From: Zoogloea sp041904905
Lineage (GTDB): Bacteria > Pseudomonadota > Gammaproteobacteria > Burkholderiales > Rhodocyclaceae
NCBI RefSeq assembly: GCF_041904905.1
Contig: NZ_JAYRMI010000012.1
Span: forward strand, 1 to 64,000
Direction of reading: 5' to 3'
Length of the DNA: 64,000 nt
Made by a program: the position numbers and the translations under genes. Positions 40,237 through 48,618 of this stretch are shown here, piece by piece. Under the pieces are notes generated by a model. That model ran no database searches. It saw only the letters and a list, made by a program, of their open reading frames with translations, and was not told the DNA's origin. Position 1 is the stretch's first letter; every line of letters begins with the position of its first letter.

Positions 40237-41040
40237 ATGTCCGAGCCGCTGGTCCGACTTGAAAACGTGCGTTTCGCCTATGGCGAACGGGCGATCCTGC
40301 GCGACATCTCCATGTCGATCCCGCGGGGCAAGGTCGTGGCCATCATGGGCGGCAGCGGCAGCGGCAAGACCACCCTGCTGCGCCTCATCGGCGGGCAGGA
40401 GCGGGCCGCCGGCGGGCGCGTCACCGTCGATGGTCAGGACGTGGCCGGCCTGGGGCGCGAGGCCCTCTACGCCATGCGGCGGCGGATGGGCATGCTGTTC
40501 CAGTTCGGCGCGCTGTTCACCGACATGACCGTGTTCGACAACGTGGCCTTCCCGCTGCGCGAGCACACCGACCTGTCGCCCGAACTCATCAACGACCTGG
40601 TGCTCATGAAGCTCCACGCGGTGGGCCTGCGCGGCGCCGCGCGGCTGATGCCGGGCGAACTCTCCGGCGGCATGGCGCGGCGCGTGGCGCTGGCCCGCAC
40701 GATCGCCCTCGACCCCATGCTGCTGATGTACGACGAGCCCTTCACCGGCCTCGATCCGATCTCCCTGGGCGTGATCGGCCAGCTCATCCGGCGCCTCAAC
40801 GACGCGCTGGGTGCCAGCTCGGTGATCGTCACCCACGACATCCACGAGTCCCTGCAGATCGTCGATTACATTTACTTCATCTCCGAGGGGCGCGTGGTGG
40901 CCGAAGGCACGCCGGACGAGATCCGCAATTCCACCGACCCCTTCGTGCACCAGTTCGTGAATGCCGAGGCCGATGGTCCGGTGCCCTTCCACTACCCGGC
41001 CGGCGACTACGCCACGGCGCTCACCGGAGGGGTGGGCTGA
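40237..41040 (+). CDS. mlaF: MlaF, ATPase of the phospholipid transport ABC system
   Basis: 267 residues. ATP-binding subunit of MlaFEDB, which moves phospholipids between the outer and inner membrane to keep outer-leaflet asymmetry. Walker A is GGSGSGKTT (38-46), signature LSGGMARRVALARTIALDP, Walker B LLMYDEPFTGLDP, switch His VIVTHDIHES. The C-terminal extension (HYPAGDYATALTGGVG) is typical of MlaF. ATG 40237; the stop overlaps the mlaE ATG (TGATG). First gene of mlaFEDACB. Confidence 0.96.
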   Translation: MSEPLVRLENVRFAYGERAILRDISMSIPRGKVVAIMGGSGSGKTTLLRLIGGQERAAGGRVTVDGQDVAGLGREALYAMRRRMGMLFQFGALFTDMTVFDNVAFPLREHTDLSPELINDLVLMKLHAVGLRGAARLMPGELSGGMARRVALARTIALDPMLLMYDEPFTGLDPISLGVIGQLIRRLNDALGASSVIVTHDIHESLQIVDYIYFISEGRVVAEGTPDEIRNSTDPFVHQFVNAEADGPVPFHYPAGDYATALTGGVG

Positions 41041-41822
41041 TGGGGGGCGTGTTCCGCAGGCTGGGCCGGATGGTGGTCGACGGCATCTGGCAGCTGGGCT
41101 TCATCGCCCGCTTCTTCTGGTTGATCCTGGTGTACTCGGGCCAGTCCTTCACGCGCCTGCACCTCACCATCCGTGAGTTGTATTTCAGCGGCGTGCTGTC
41201 GCTGCTCATCATCCTGGTGTCGGGCCTGTTCGTGGGGCTGGTGCTGGGGCTGCAGGGCTACGAAATCCTCCAGCGCTACGGCTCCACCGAGGCGATGGGC
41301 ACGCTCGTTGCGCTGTCGCTGCTGCGCGAGCTGGGGCCGGTGGTGGCCGGGCTGCTGTTCGCCAGCCGCGCCGGGTCGGCCGTCACCGCCGAGATCGGGC
41401 TGATGAAGGTCACCGAGCAGCTCAAGGCGATGGACATGATGGCGGTGAGCCCCATCGCCCGGGTGGTGGCGCCGCGCTTCTGGGGCGGGGTGATCTCCAT
41501 GCCCCTGCTGGCGGCGCTGTTCTCCACCATGGGCATCTTCGGCGGCTGGCTGATCGGCGTGGTGTTCATCGGGGTCGACCACGGCGCCTTCTGGGGGCAG
41601 ATGCAGTCGGCGGTCGATTTCCAGTACGACGTGCTCAACGGGATCTACAAGAGTTTCGCCTTCGGCGTGGCGGTGGCACTGATCGCCGTCTTCGAGGGTT
41701 ACGACTGCGTGCCGACCGCCGAGGGCGTGTCCCGGGCCATCACGCGGACGGTGGTGAGTTCGGCGCTGGCCATCCTGGCGCTCGATTTTGTGATGACGTC
41801 TTTCATGTTCAGGGGTCTATGA
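41040..41822 (+). CDS. mlaE: MlaE, permease of the phospholipid transport system
   Basis: 260 residues, five to six membrane helices. Integral subunit of the MlaFEDB complex. Typical stretches are GLVLGLQGYEILQRYGSTEAMGTLVALSLLRELGPVVAGLLFASRAGSAVTAEIGLMKVTEQLKAMDMMAVSP and GVSRAITRTVVSSALAILALDFVMTSFMF. The G-S-A-x-T-A-E-I-G-x-M-K motif (coupling helix) is intact. The start shares a base with the mlaF stop and the end overlaps mlaD by 4 bases. Confidence 0.97.
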   Translation: MGGVFRRLGRMVVDGIWQLGFIARFFWLILVYSGQSFTRLHLTIRELYFSGVLSLLIILVSGLFVGLVLGLQGYEILQRYGSTEAMGTLVALSLLRELGPVVAGLLFASRAGSAVTAEIGLMKVTEQLKAMDMMAVSPIARVVAPRFWGGVISMPLLAALFSTMGIFGGWLIGVVFIGVDHGAFWGQMQSAVDFQYDVLNGIYKSFAFGVAVALIAVFEGYDCVPTAEGVSRAITRTVVSSALAILALDFVMTSFMFRGL

Positions 41823-42295
41823 TGAGTCGCACGACGCTCGATCTGTGGGTCGGGGTTTTCGTGGCGATGGGGATCGCCGCGCTGCTGTTCCTCGCGCTCA
41901 AGGTGGGCAGCATTTCGGGGTCCGAGATCAAGTCGCCTTACACCCTCACGGCGCACTTCGACAACATCGGCGGGCTCAAGCTGCGGGCGCCGGTCAAGAG
42001 CGCCGGCGTGGTGGTCGGCCGGGTCGAGCAGATCCGCTACGACAATGAACGCTTCCAGGCCGAGGTGGTCTTCACCGTGGACGGGCGCTACAAATTCCCG
42101 ACCGACACCTTCGCCAACATCCTCACCTCCGGTCTTCTGGGCGAGCAGTACCTGGGCCTCGACCCCGGCGGCGACGAGAAGACCCTGGCGCCCGGCGAAG
42201 TCATCAAGAAGACCCAGTCGGCCGTTGTGCTGGAAAAGCTGATCAGCCAGTTCATGTTCAGCAAGGCCGAAGGCGAGCCGGCGCCGGCCAAGTAA
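41819..42295 (+). CDS. mlaD: MlaD, MCE-domain phospholipid-binding protein
   Basis: 158 residues. A single membrane anchor (VGVFVAMGIAALLFLALKVG) followed by one MCE domain that forms a hexameric ring for lipids: SYTLTAHFDNIGGLKLRAPVKSAGVVVGRVEQI-type sequence (YTLTAHFDNIGGLKLRAPVK, then SAGVVVGRVEQIRYDNERF) and GLLGEQYLGLDPGG. The length matches single-MCE MlaD. Faces the periplasm. Two ATGs are adjacent (41819 and 41822); the first overlaps the mlaE stop. Confidence 0.96.
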   Translation: MMSRTTLDLWVGVFVAMGIAALLFLALKVGSISGSEIKSPYTLTAHFDNIGGLKLRAPVKSAGVVVGRVEQIRYDNERFQAEVVFTVDGRYKFPTDTFANILTSGLLGEQYLGLDPGGDEKTLAPGEVIKKTQSAVVLEKLISQFMFSKAEGEPAPAK

Positions 42296-42353
42296 GGCGC
42301 GGCAGAAACAACGACAGAGAGCGGAGGCCGCCCCGGCCGCCTTCGAGACAGCC

Positions 42354-43091
42354 ATGAACAACCTCACCCTCGACTCGACCCCTCTGCGGCGCGGCGCCCT
42401 GGCGCTGCTGCTGGCCTTCGGCCTGTCGGCCTGCGCCAGCACCGGCGGGCATCCCGGCGATCCGCTGGAGTCCGTCAACCGGGCCACCTTCCGCTTCAAC
42501 GAGACCGCCGACCGCTACGTGATGCGCCCGGTGGCCGAGGCCTACGATCTGGCCCCGCTGCCGGTGAAGGTGGGTGTGGGCAACTTCTTCGGCAACCTGG
42601 CCGATATCTGGATCGGCGTGAACAACCTGCTCCAGGGCAAGCCGGTCGATGGCCTCTCCGACGGCGGCCGGGTGCTGGTGAACAGCACCGTGGGCATCTT
42701 CGGCATCTTCGACATCGCCACCGAGCTGGGCCTCGAGAAGCACGACGAGGACCTGGGGCAGACCCTTGGGCGCTGGGGAGTGGGCGACGGGCCCTACCTC
42801 GTGCTGCCGCTGCTGGGCCCCAGCAACCTGCGGGACACCGTCGGTCTGGTGGGCGACCTGAGCGCCGATCCGGTGTGGGGCATCGAGGACATGGGCGACC
42901 GCAACCGCGTCACCGGCCTGCGCTTTGTCAATCGCCGGGCCCAGCTGCTGGGGGCGGACACCACCGCCGAGCAGGCCGCGCTGGACAAATACGCCTACAT
43001 GCGCAGCTTCTACATCCAGTATCGCCGGAACCAGGTCTACGACGGCCGCCCGCCGCGGGACAAGGATCTGGACGACCCCGGCGCCGACTGA
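42354..43091 (+). CDS. mlaA: MlaA (VacJ), outer-membrane lipoprotein of the Mla pathway
   Basis: 245 residues. Lipobox L-S-A with Cys27, then DPLESVNRATFRFNETADRYVMRPVAEAYDLAPLPVKVGVGNFFGNLADIWIGVNNLLQGKP, the MlaA signature. It removes mislocalised phospholipids from the outer leaflet together with a porin. VGDGPYLVLPLLGPSNLRDTVGLVGD is also diagnostic. In enterobacteria mlaA is elsewhere; here it is inside the operon between mlaD and mlaC, a betaproteobacterial arrangement. Outer membrane, inner leaflet. Confidence 0.96.
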   Translation: MNNLTLDSTPLRRGALALLLAFGLSACASTGGHPGDPLESVNRATFRFNETADRYVMRPVAEAYDLAPLPVKVGVGNFFGNLADIWIGVNNLLQGKPVDGLSDGGRVLVNSTVGIFGIFDIATELGLEKHDEDLGQTLGRWGVGDGPYLVLPLLGPSNLRDTVGLVGDLSADPVWGIEDMGDRNRVTGLRFVNRRAQLLGADTTAEQAALDKYAYMRSFYIQYRRNQVYDGRPPRDKDLDDPGAD

Positions 43092-43133
43092 TCCGCCCGG
43101 CCCCGACCCGAACAAGAACCGAGAGAACACGCC

Positions 43134-43766
43134 ATGAAGAAAATCTCCTCCCTGATCGCCGCCCTCGTGCTGGGCTTTGGTGTGCAGCTTGCCGCCCTGG
43201 CCGATACCGTCGCGCCGGACGCCCTCGTCAAGGGCGTGACCGACGACGTCATCGCCATCGTGCGGCAGGACAAGGCCATCCAGTCCGGCGACACCCGCAA
43301 GGCCGTCGAGCTGGTCGAGACCAAGGTGCTGCCGTACTTCGACTTCGCCCACATGACCCGCCTTGCCGTGGGCAAGGACTGGAAGCAGGCCACCCCCGAC
43401 CAGAAGGCCCAGCTCACCCAGGAGTTCAAGACCCTGCTGGTGCGCACCTACTCCAACGCGCTCACCCAGTACCGCAACCAGCAGATCGACTTCAAGCCCC
43501 TCAAGGCGAAGCCCGAAGACACCGACGTGGTGGTGCGCACCGAAGTCCGCCAGCCCGGCGCCAAGCCGGTGCAGATCGACTACGCCCTCGACAGGCAGGG
43601 CGACGCCTGGAAGGTCTACGACGTGATGGTGGCCGGCGTCAGCCTCGTCACCAACTACCGCGACAGCTTCGGCCAGGAGGTGCGCGCCGGCGGCATCGAC
43701 GGGCTCATCAAGTCCCTCAAGGACAAGAACAAGCAGCTCGAAACCACCGTCGCTTCCAAGAAATGA
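43134..43766 (+). CDS. mlaC: MlaC, periplasmic phospholipid shuttle
   Basis: 210 residues, signal peptide (cut near ALA-DTV, residue 23). Carries lipid between MlaA and MlaFEDB. Recognised by DDVIAIVRQDKAIQSGDTRKAVELVETKVLPYFDFAHMTRLAVGKDWKQATPDQKAQLTQEFKTLLVRTYSNALTQY and the KVYDVMVAGVSLVTNYRDSFGQEVRAGGIDGLIKSL ending. The ATG is preceded by GAGAG. The stop overlaps mlaB (ATGA). Typical order D-A-C-B. Confidence 0.96.
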   Translation: MKKISSLIAALVLGFGVQLAALADTVAPDALVKGVTDDVIAIVRQDKAIQSGDTRKAVELVETKVLPYFDFAHMTRLAVGKDWKQATPDQKAQLTQEFKTLLVRTYSNALTQYRNQQIDFKPLKAKPEDTDVVVRTEVRQPGAKPVQIDYALDRQGDAWKVYDVMVAGVSLVTNYRDSFGQEVRAGGIDGLIKSLKDKNKQLETTVASKK

Positions 43767-44047
43767 TCCGCGAAGACGGCGCCCGGCTCGCCCTCGAAGG
43801 CCCGCTCACCCTCGTCACCGTCGCGCCGCTGGCCGAAGCGGGGCGCGGGCTCGTGGCCGCGGCCGACCGGGTGGTCGACCTCTCCGCCGTCACCCAGGTG
43901 GATTCGTCCGCGCTGGCCCTCCTGCTCAGCTGGACGCGGGTGGCCCGCGGCGCCGGCCGGCAGCTCTCCATCGCCGGCGCCCCCGCGGCGCTGGTGAGCT
44001 TGGCGTCCCTCTACGACGTCGATACCATTCTGCCTCTCGGGCGCTGA
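43763..44047 (+). CDS. mlaB: MlaB, STAS-domain subunit
   Basis: 94 residues from ATG 43763, overlapping the mlaC stop. A single STAS domain (VVDLSAVTQVDSSALALLLSWTRVARGAGRQLSIAGAPAALVSLASLYDV) that binds MlaF in the cytoplasm and is needed for complex activity. The D-S-S-A-L-A motif of the STAS loop is complete. It ends the mla operon proper; an ABC exporter gene starts 21 bases later. Confidence 0.9.
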   Translation: MIREDGARLALEGPLTLVTVAPLAEAGRGLVAAADRVVDLSAVTQVDSSALALLLSWTRVARGAGRQLSIAGAPAALVSLASLYDVDTILPLGR

Positions 44048-44068
44048 GCCCTTTCCCCGGTTTCCTCC

Positions 44069-44971
44069 ATGAGCCCTGCGATCCGCATTGCCGGCGTCAC
44101 CAAGCGTTTCCGCGCGCTGCAGGCGCTCGCCGGCATCGACCTGGAGGTCGGCCAGGGTGAGTTCTTCGGCCTGCTGGGCCCCAACGGCGCCGGCAAGACC
44201 ACCCTCATCTCCTGCCTCGCCGGCCTCGCCCGGCCCGACACCGGCACCCTCGAGGTGATGGGCCACGACGTGGTGCGCGACTACCGCGCCGCCCGCCTGG
44301 CCCTGGGCGTGGTGCCCCAGGAGCTGGTCTTCGACCCGTTCTTCTCGGTGCGCGAGATGCTGCGCATCCAGTCCGGCTACTTCGGGCTCAAGCGCAACGA
44401 CGACTGGATCGACGAGATCCTCCACCACCTGGATCTCACCCCCAAGGCCAACGCCAACATGCGCATGCTCTCCGGCGGCATGAAGCGGCGCGCCCTGGTG
44501 GCCCAGGCGCTGGTGCACCGTCCGCCGGTGATCGTCCTCGACGAGCCCACCGCCGGCGTCGACGTGGAGCTGCGCCAGGGCCTGTGGCAGTTCATCCGCA
44601 AGCTCAACCAGGACGGCCACACCATCGTCCTCACCACCCACTACCTCGAAGAGGCCGAAACCCTGTGCGGGCGCATCGCCATGCTCAAGACCGGCCGCGT
44701 CGTCGCCCTCGACACCACCGCCAACCTCCTGCAGCGCTTCGCCAGCCACACCCTCACCGTCAGCCTCGCCGCGCCCATCGTGCTGCCGGCGCCCCTGGCC
44801 GCACGCGTCGCCCGGGCCGACGGCGCAAAGCTCGCCTTCGGCTTCGACAGCTTCGACGAGGTGGCTGGGTTGCTCGACGGCGTGCGCTCGGCGGGCGGCA
44901 GCATCGTCGACATGGCCCTCGGCAAGCCCGACATGGAGCAGGTCTTCGTCGGCATCATGAACCAGAACTAG
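44069..44971 (+). CDS. ABC exporter ATP-binding protein (YadG-like)
   Basis: 300 residues. ATPase of an ABC-2 type export pump. Walker A is GPNGAGKTT, signature LSGGMKRRALVAQALVHRPP, Walker B VIVLDEPTAGVD, and switch His LTTHYLEEAETLCGR. The C-terminal region (about 210-300) is the variable part. The gene follows mlaB by 21 bases and is followed by its permease after 15. The substrate is not known; YadGH-type exporters are often encoded beside mla genes in this group. Cytoplasmic face of the inner membrane. Confidence 0.93.
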   Translation: MSPAIRIAGVTKRFRALQALAGIDLEVGQGEFFGLLGPNGAGKTTLISCLAGLARPDTGTLEVMGHDVVRDYRAARLALGVVPQELVFDPFFSVREMLRIQSGYFGLKRNDDWIDEILHHLDLTPKANANMRMLSGGMKRRALVAQALVHRPPVIVLDEPTAGVDVELRQGLWQFIRKLNQDGHTIVLTTHYLEEAETLCGRIAMLKTGRVVALDTTANLLQRFASHTLTVSLAAPIVLPAPLAARVARADGAKLAFGFDSFDEVAGLLDGVRSAGGSIVDMALGKPDMEQVFVGIMNQN

Positions 44972-44986
44972 CCGCGAGCCGACATC

Positions 44987-45742
44987 ATGGAAGGTTTCAA
45001 GACCCTGCTCTACAAAGAGTGCCTGCGCTTCTGGAAGGTCGGTTTCCAGACCGTGCTCTCGCCGGTGCTCACCGCGGTGCTCTACCTGCTGATCTTCGGG
45101 CATGTGCTGGAGGATCACGTCCAGCCCTTCCCGGGTGTCAGCTACACCGCCTTCCTGGTGCCCGGGCTGGTGATGATGACGGTGCTCCAGAACGCCTTCG
45201 CCAACAGCTCCTCGTCCCTCATCCAGAGCAAGATCACCGGCAACATCGTGTTCGTGCTGCTGCCGCCCATCTCGTATCGGGAGTTCTACGCCGCCTACGT
45301 GATCGCCGCGGTGCTGCGCGGCGCCGCCTGCGGGCTGGGCGTGCTGGCGGTGTCGCTGGCCTTCGTGTCGTTCAACGTCGCCCAGCCCGGCTGGATCGTC
45401 GCCTTCACCCTGCTGGGCGGCGCCTTCCTGGGCAGCCTGGGGGTGATCGCCGGCATCTGGGCCGACAAGTTCGACCAGCTCGCCGCCTTCCAGAACTTCC
45501 TCATCATGCCGCTCACCATGTTGTCGGGCGTCTTCTATTCGATACATTCCCTGCCCGTTTTCTGGCAGGGTGTATCGCATTTCAACCCGTTTTTCTTCAT
45601 GATTGACGGCTTCCGCTACGGCTTCTTCGGCGTGTCCGACGTGTCGCCGTGGACCAGCATCAGCGTCGTGACCGCCTGCTTCGTCGTGCTCGCGGCGGTC
45701 GTCCTGCAGATGCTGGCCCGCGGTTACAAGCTGCGCGCCTGA
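44987..45742 (+). CDS. ABC-2 type exporter permease (YadH-like)
   Basis: 251 residues, six predicted membrane helices, ABC-2 fold. Typical segments are FRFWKVGFQTVLSPVLTAVLYLLIFGHVL-type (FWKVGFQTVLSPVLTAVLY), VLQNAFANSSSSLIQSKITGNIVFVLLPPISYREFYAAYV and PLTMLSGVFYSIHSLPVFWQGVSHFNPFFFMIDGFRYGFFG. Pairs with the upstream ATPase gene. ATG 44987 is preceded by a GCCGACATC-like weak site. The end is followed by bolA within 20 bases. Confidence 0.93.
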   Translation: MEGFKTLLYKECLRFWKVGFQTVLSPVLTAVLYLLIFGHVLEDHVQPFPGVSYTAFLVPGLVMMTVLQNAFANSSSSLIQSKITGNIVFVLLPPISYREFYAAYVIAAVLRGAACGLGVLAVSLAFVSFNVAQPGWIVAFTLLGGAFLGSLGVIAGIWADKFDQLAAFQNFLIMPLTMLSGVFYSIHSLPVFWQGVSHFNPFFFMIDGFRYGFFGVSDVSPWTSISVVTACFVVLAAVVLQMLARGYKLRA

Positions 45743-45762
45743 TTCACCCCAAGGATCGAATG

Positions 45763-46017
45763 ATGTTTGACGCACGTGAAATCGAACGGCTGATCGTCGC
45801 CGGCCTCGACTGCGAGTTCCTCCAGATCGAAGGCGACGACGGGGTCCACTTCTCCGGCATCGTCGTGAGCGCCGCCTTCGAGGGCAAGACCAAGGTGCGC
45901 CAGCACCAGGCCGTCTACGCCACCCTCGGCAAGCTGATGGGCAACGAGATCCACGCCCTCCAGCTCAACACCTACACCCCCGCCCAATGGGCCGAATTTC
46001 AGAAGGAACTGGGCTGA
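45763..46017 (+). CDS. ibaG: BolA/IbaG-family protein
   Basis: 84 residues. BolA-like proteins act with monothiol glutaredoxins in Fe-S and iron handling; IbaG sits before murA in E. coli, exactly as here. Sequence features are REIERLIVAGLDCEFLQIEGDDGVHFSGIVVSAAFEGKTKVRQHQAVYATLGKLMGNEIHALQLNTYTP, including the class motif (H-Q-A-V-Y) near the C-terminal end. Two adjacent ATGs (45760, 45763); AAGGA at 45751-45755 better fits the second. The gene is followed by murA after 15 bases. Confidence 0.94.
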   Translation: MFDAREIERLIVAGLDCEFLQIEGDDGVHFSGIVVSAAFEGKTKVRQHQAVYATLGKLMGNEIHALQLNTYTPAQWAEFQKELG

Positions 46018-46032
46018 CCGCCCGCACTGTCG

Positions 46033-47283
46033 ATGGATAAACTTTTGATTGCCGGCGGCGCCCGCCTGTCCGGCGAGATCGCCATTTCCGGCGCCAAGAA
46101 CGCCGCGCTGCCGATCCTCTGCGCCGCGCTGCTCACCACCGAGCCGGTCACCTTCACCAACGTGCCGCGCCTCAACGACATCGGCACGCTGCTGCGCCTG
46201 CTCGAGCAGATGGGCGTCAAGGTCACCCGCGACGGCGACAGCGTCACCCTCGACGCCGGCGGCGTGAACAACCCGGTCGCCTCCTACGAGATGGTCAAGA
46301 CCATGCGCGCCTCGATCCTCGTGCTGGGCCCGCTGGTGGCCCGCTTCGGCGAGGCCCGCGTGAGCCTGCCCGGCGGCTGCGCGATCGGCGCCCGCCCGGT
46401 GGATCAGCACATCAAGGGCCTGCAGGCCATGGGCGCCGACGTGAAGGTCGAGCACGGCTACGTCCACGCCCGCGTGCCGCGCCTCAAGGGCGCCCGCATC
46501 TTCACCGACATGGTCACCGTCACCGGCACCGAGAACCTGATGATGGCCGCGTGTCTGGCCGACGGCGAGACCGTCATCGAGAACGCCGCCCGCGAACCCG
46601 AAGTCGTCGACCTGGCCAACTGCCTGGTGGCGATGGGCGCCCAGATCTCCGGTGCCGGCGGCGACGTGATCCGCATCCGCGGCGTCAAGGCCCTCCACGG
46701 CGCCACCTACCGGGTGATGCCCGACCGCATCGAGACCGGCACCTACCTGTGCGCCGCGGCCGTCACCGGCGGCGAAGTGCGTCTCACGCAAACCTCCGGC
46801 AGCTACCTCGACGCCGTCATCGACAAGCTGATGGACGCCGGCTGCGAGATCGTCACCGAGCGCGACGCCATCCGCCTCACCGCCCCGGCCCGCCTCAACG
46901 CCGTGAGCCTGCGCACCGCCCCCTACCCGGCCTTCCCCACCGACATGCAGGCCCAGTTCATGGCCCTCAACGCGGTGGCCGACGGCACGGCGGTGATCCG
47001 CGAGACCATTTTTGAAAACCGCTTCATGCACGCGGTCGAGCTGCAGCGCCTGGGCGCCGACATCAAGATCGACGGCAACACCGCCTTCGTGAAGGGCGTG
47101 CCGCGCCTGCAGGGCGCCACCGTGATGGCCACCGACCTGCGCGCCTCCGCCAGCCTCATCATCGCCGGCCTGGTGGCCGAAGGGGAAACCACCGTCGAGC
47201 GCATCTACCACCTGGATCGCGGCTACGAGAAGCTCGAAGCCAAGCTCGCGGCGCTGGGCGCCAACGTCCGCCGCCTGAGCTGA
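46033..47283 (+). CDS. murA: UDP-N-acetylglucosamine 1-carboxyvinyltransferase
   Basis: 416 residues, normal length. Commits UDP-GlcNAc to peptidoglycan using PEP. The start MDKLLIAGGARLSGEIAISGAKNAALPILCAALLT has the conserved Lys (G-A-K-N); the active-site Cys is C116 in LPGGCAIGARPVDQHIKGL, the fosfomycin-sensitive form; the C-terminal VTVERIYHLDRGYE-type end is TTVERIYHLDRGYEKLEAKLAALGA. Position after ibaG follows the E. coli order. Confidence 0.97.
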   Translation: MDKLLIAGGARLSGEIAISGAKNAALPILCAALLTTEPVTFTNVPRLNDIGTLLRLLEQMGVKVTRDGDSVTLDAGGVNNPVASYEMVKTMRASILVLGPLVARFGEARVSLPGGCAIGARPVDQHIKGLQAMGADVKVEHGYVHARVPRLKGARIFTDMVTVTGTENLMMAACLADGETVIENAAREPEVVDLANCLVAMGAQISGAGGDVIRIRGVKALHGATYRVMPDRIETGTYLCAAAVTGGEVRLTQTSGSYLDAVIDKLMDAGCEIVTERDAIRLTAPARLNAVSLRTAPYPAFPTDMQAQFMALNAVADGTAVIRETIFENRFMHAVELQRLGADIKIDGNTAFVKGVPRLQGATVMATDLRASASLIIAGLVAEGETTVERIYHLDRGYEKLEAKLAALGANVRRLS

Positions 47284-47296
47284 CACGCCGCCCGCC

Positions 47297-48565
47297 ATGG
47301 AAGCGTGGATCGTTTCACTGGCGGGCAGCAACCCGGTGTTCTCCGGCGGGCTCGCCCTGGGCCTGCTGGGGGCCGCGGCCTACTGGCTGAAGGATGCGCT
47401 GCCGTCGGCGCTGCGCTTCCTCAGCCGCTATGTCGTGTCCACCGTCACCGTCGACAACCGCGACGAGATCCTCTTCCCCACCGTCGTCGAGTACATGCAC
47501 GCCCGCGACGTGCTGCGCCGGATCAACCAGTTCACCGTGCACGCGGTGAAAGAATCCGACGCCTACCAGAGCCTCGCCGACGACCTGCGCCAGGGCGTGC
47601 GCCCGCGGGCCTTCCTGTCGCCGGCCGAGGGCTTTCACCTCTTCTGGCTCGATGGCCGGCTGATGTGGATGCGCCGCGAGGTGAGCGTCGGCCAGACCAT
47701 CTTCGAGAAGATCGCGCTGTCGTGCTTCGGGCGCGACAAGTCGGTGCTGGAAGCCTTCATCCACGCCGCCATCGACGCGCGCGTGGCCCGCGAACTCGAC
47801 AAGATCGCCATCTACATCCCCAACCCCTACACCCACGGCGACTGGTCGCGGGCGCGGCTGGGCAACAACCGCCGGCTCGCCTCCATCGTGCTCAAGGCCG
47901 GGCAGACCGAGCAGATCCTGGCCGACCTGGGCCGCTTCTTCGCCGACAAGGCCCGCTACGACGACCTGGGCATCCCCTGGCGGCGCGGTTACCTGCTGTA
48001 CGGCGCGCCGGGCACCGGCAAGACCTCCCTCGTCACCGCGCTGGCCTCCGAGATGCGGCTCAACGTGTGCAGCCTGTCGCTGGCCGCGTCGGGCATCACC
48101 GACGACAAGATCGGCAGCCTGCTGGCCAGCGTGCCGCCGCGCTCGATCATCCTCATCGAAGACGTGGACGCCTTCTTCCGCCAGCGCGAACAGCAGAGCC
48201 AGCAGGTCAAGCTATCGTTCTCGGGCTTCCTCAACGCGCTGGATGGCGTCGCCGCCCACGAAGGTTCGGTGGTCTTCATGACCACCAACCACCCGGAAAC
48301 CCTCGACCAAGCGCTGGTGCGCTCGGGCCGGATCGACTTCCGGATGGAACTTGGCCCCTGCGACCGGCATCAACTGGCAGGCATGTTCCGCAAGTTCCAC
48401 GACGACCCGGCGCTGGCCGCCGCCTTTGCCGCCGCGCTGCCCGAAGGCGTGCTGTCGCCGGCAGCGGTGCAGGAGCGGCTGCTCAAGGCCCGCACCCCGC
48501 TCGACGCCTTCGCCCGCTTCGATCTGCCGCCGCCCGCCGGGCCGGCCGGCACCGCGGCCGACTGA
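47297..48565 (+). CDS. BCS1-like AAA ATPase with N-terminal membrane segment
   Basis: 422 residues. One predicted transmembrane helix (about 17-35, GGLALGLLGAAAYWL), a BCS1-like N-terminal domain (residues about 45-190), then an AAA core: Walker A GAPGTGKTS (from 236), Walker B SIILIEDVDAFF, sensor-1 FMTTNHPETLDQALVRSGRID and arginine finger (R-S-G-R-I-D). This is the mitochondrial Bcs1 type, which moves a folded protein across a membrane; bacterial members are uncharacterised. It lies in the murA-hisG gap, 13 bases after murA. A role in membrane protein handling is plausible, not shown. Confidence 0.85.
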   Translation: MEAWIVSLAGSNPVFSGGLALGLLGAAAYWLKDALPSALRFLSRYVVSTVTVDNRDEILFPTVVEYMHARDVLRRINQFTVHAVKESDAYQSLADDLRQGVRPRAFLSPAEGFHLFWLDGRLMWMRREVSVGQTIFEKIALSCFGRDKSVLEAFIHAAIDARVARELDKIAIYIPNPYTHGDWSRARLGNNRRLASIVLKAGQTEQILADLGRFFADKARYDDLGIPWRRGYLLYGAPGTGKTSLVTALASEMRLNVCSLSLAASGITDDKIGSLLASVPPRSIILIEDVDAFFRQREQQSQQVKLSFSGFLNALDGVAAHEGSVVFMTTNHPETLDQALVRSGRIDFRMELGPCDRHQLAGMFRKFHDDPALAAAFAAALPEGVLSPAAVQERLLKARTPLDAFARFDLPPPAGPAGTAAD

Positions 48566-48618
48566 CGGGCAGCCCCGCGATCGGCTAAAATCACTTTTTG
48601 CTCAGACAGATCATCACC

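Noticed and set aside
37653..40262. Long plus-strand frame opposite leuS
   Set aside because: Antisense shadow; leuS is unambiguous on the other strand.
48598..48618. hisG start at TTG 48598
   Set aside because: It lies only a few bases after a possible -10 box (TAAAAT near 48586) and has no ribosome site; TTG 48619 gives the usual N-terminus.
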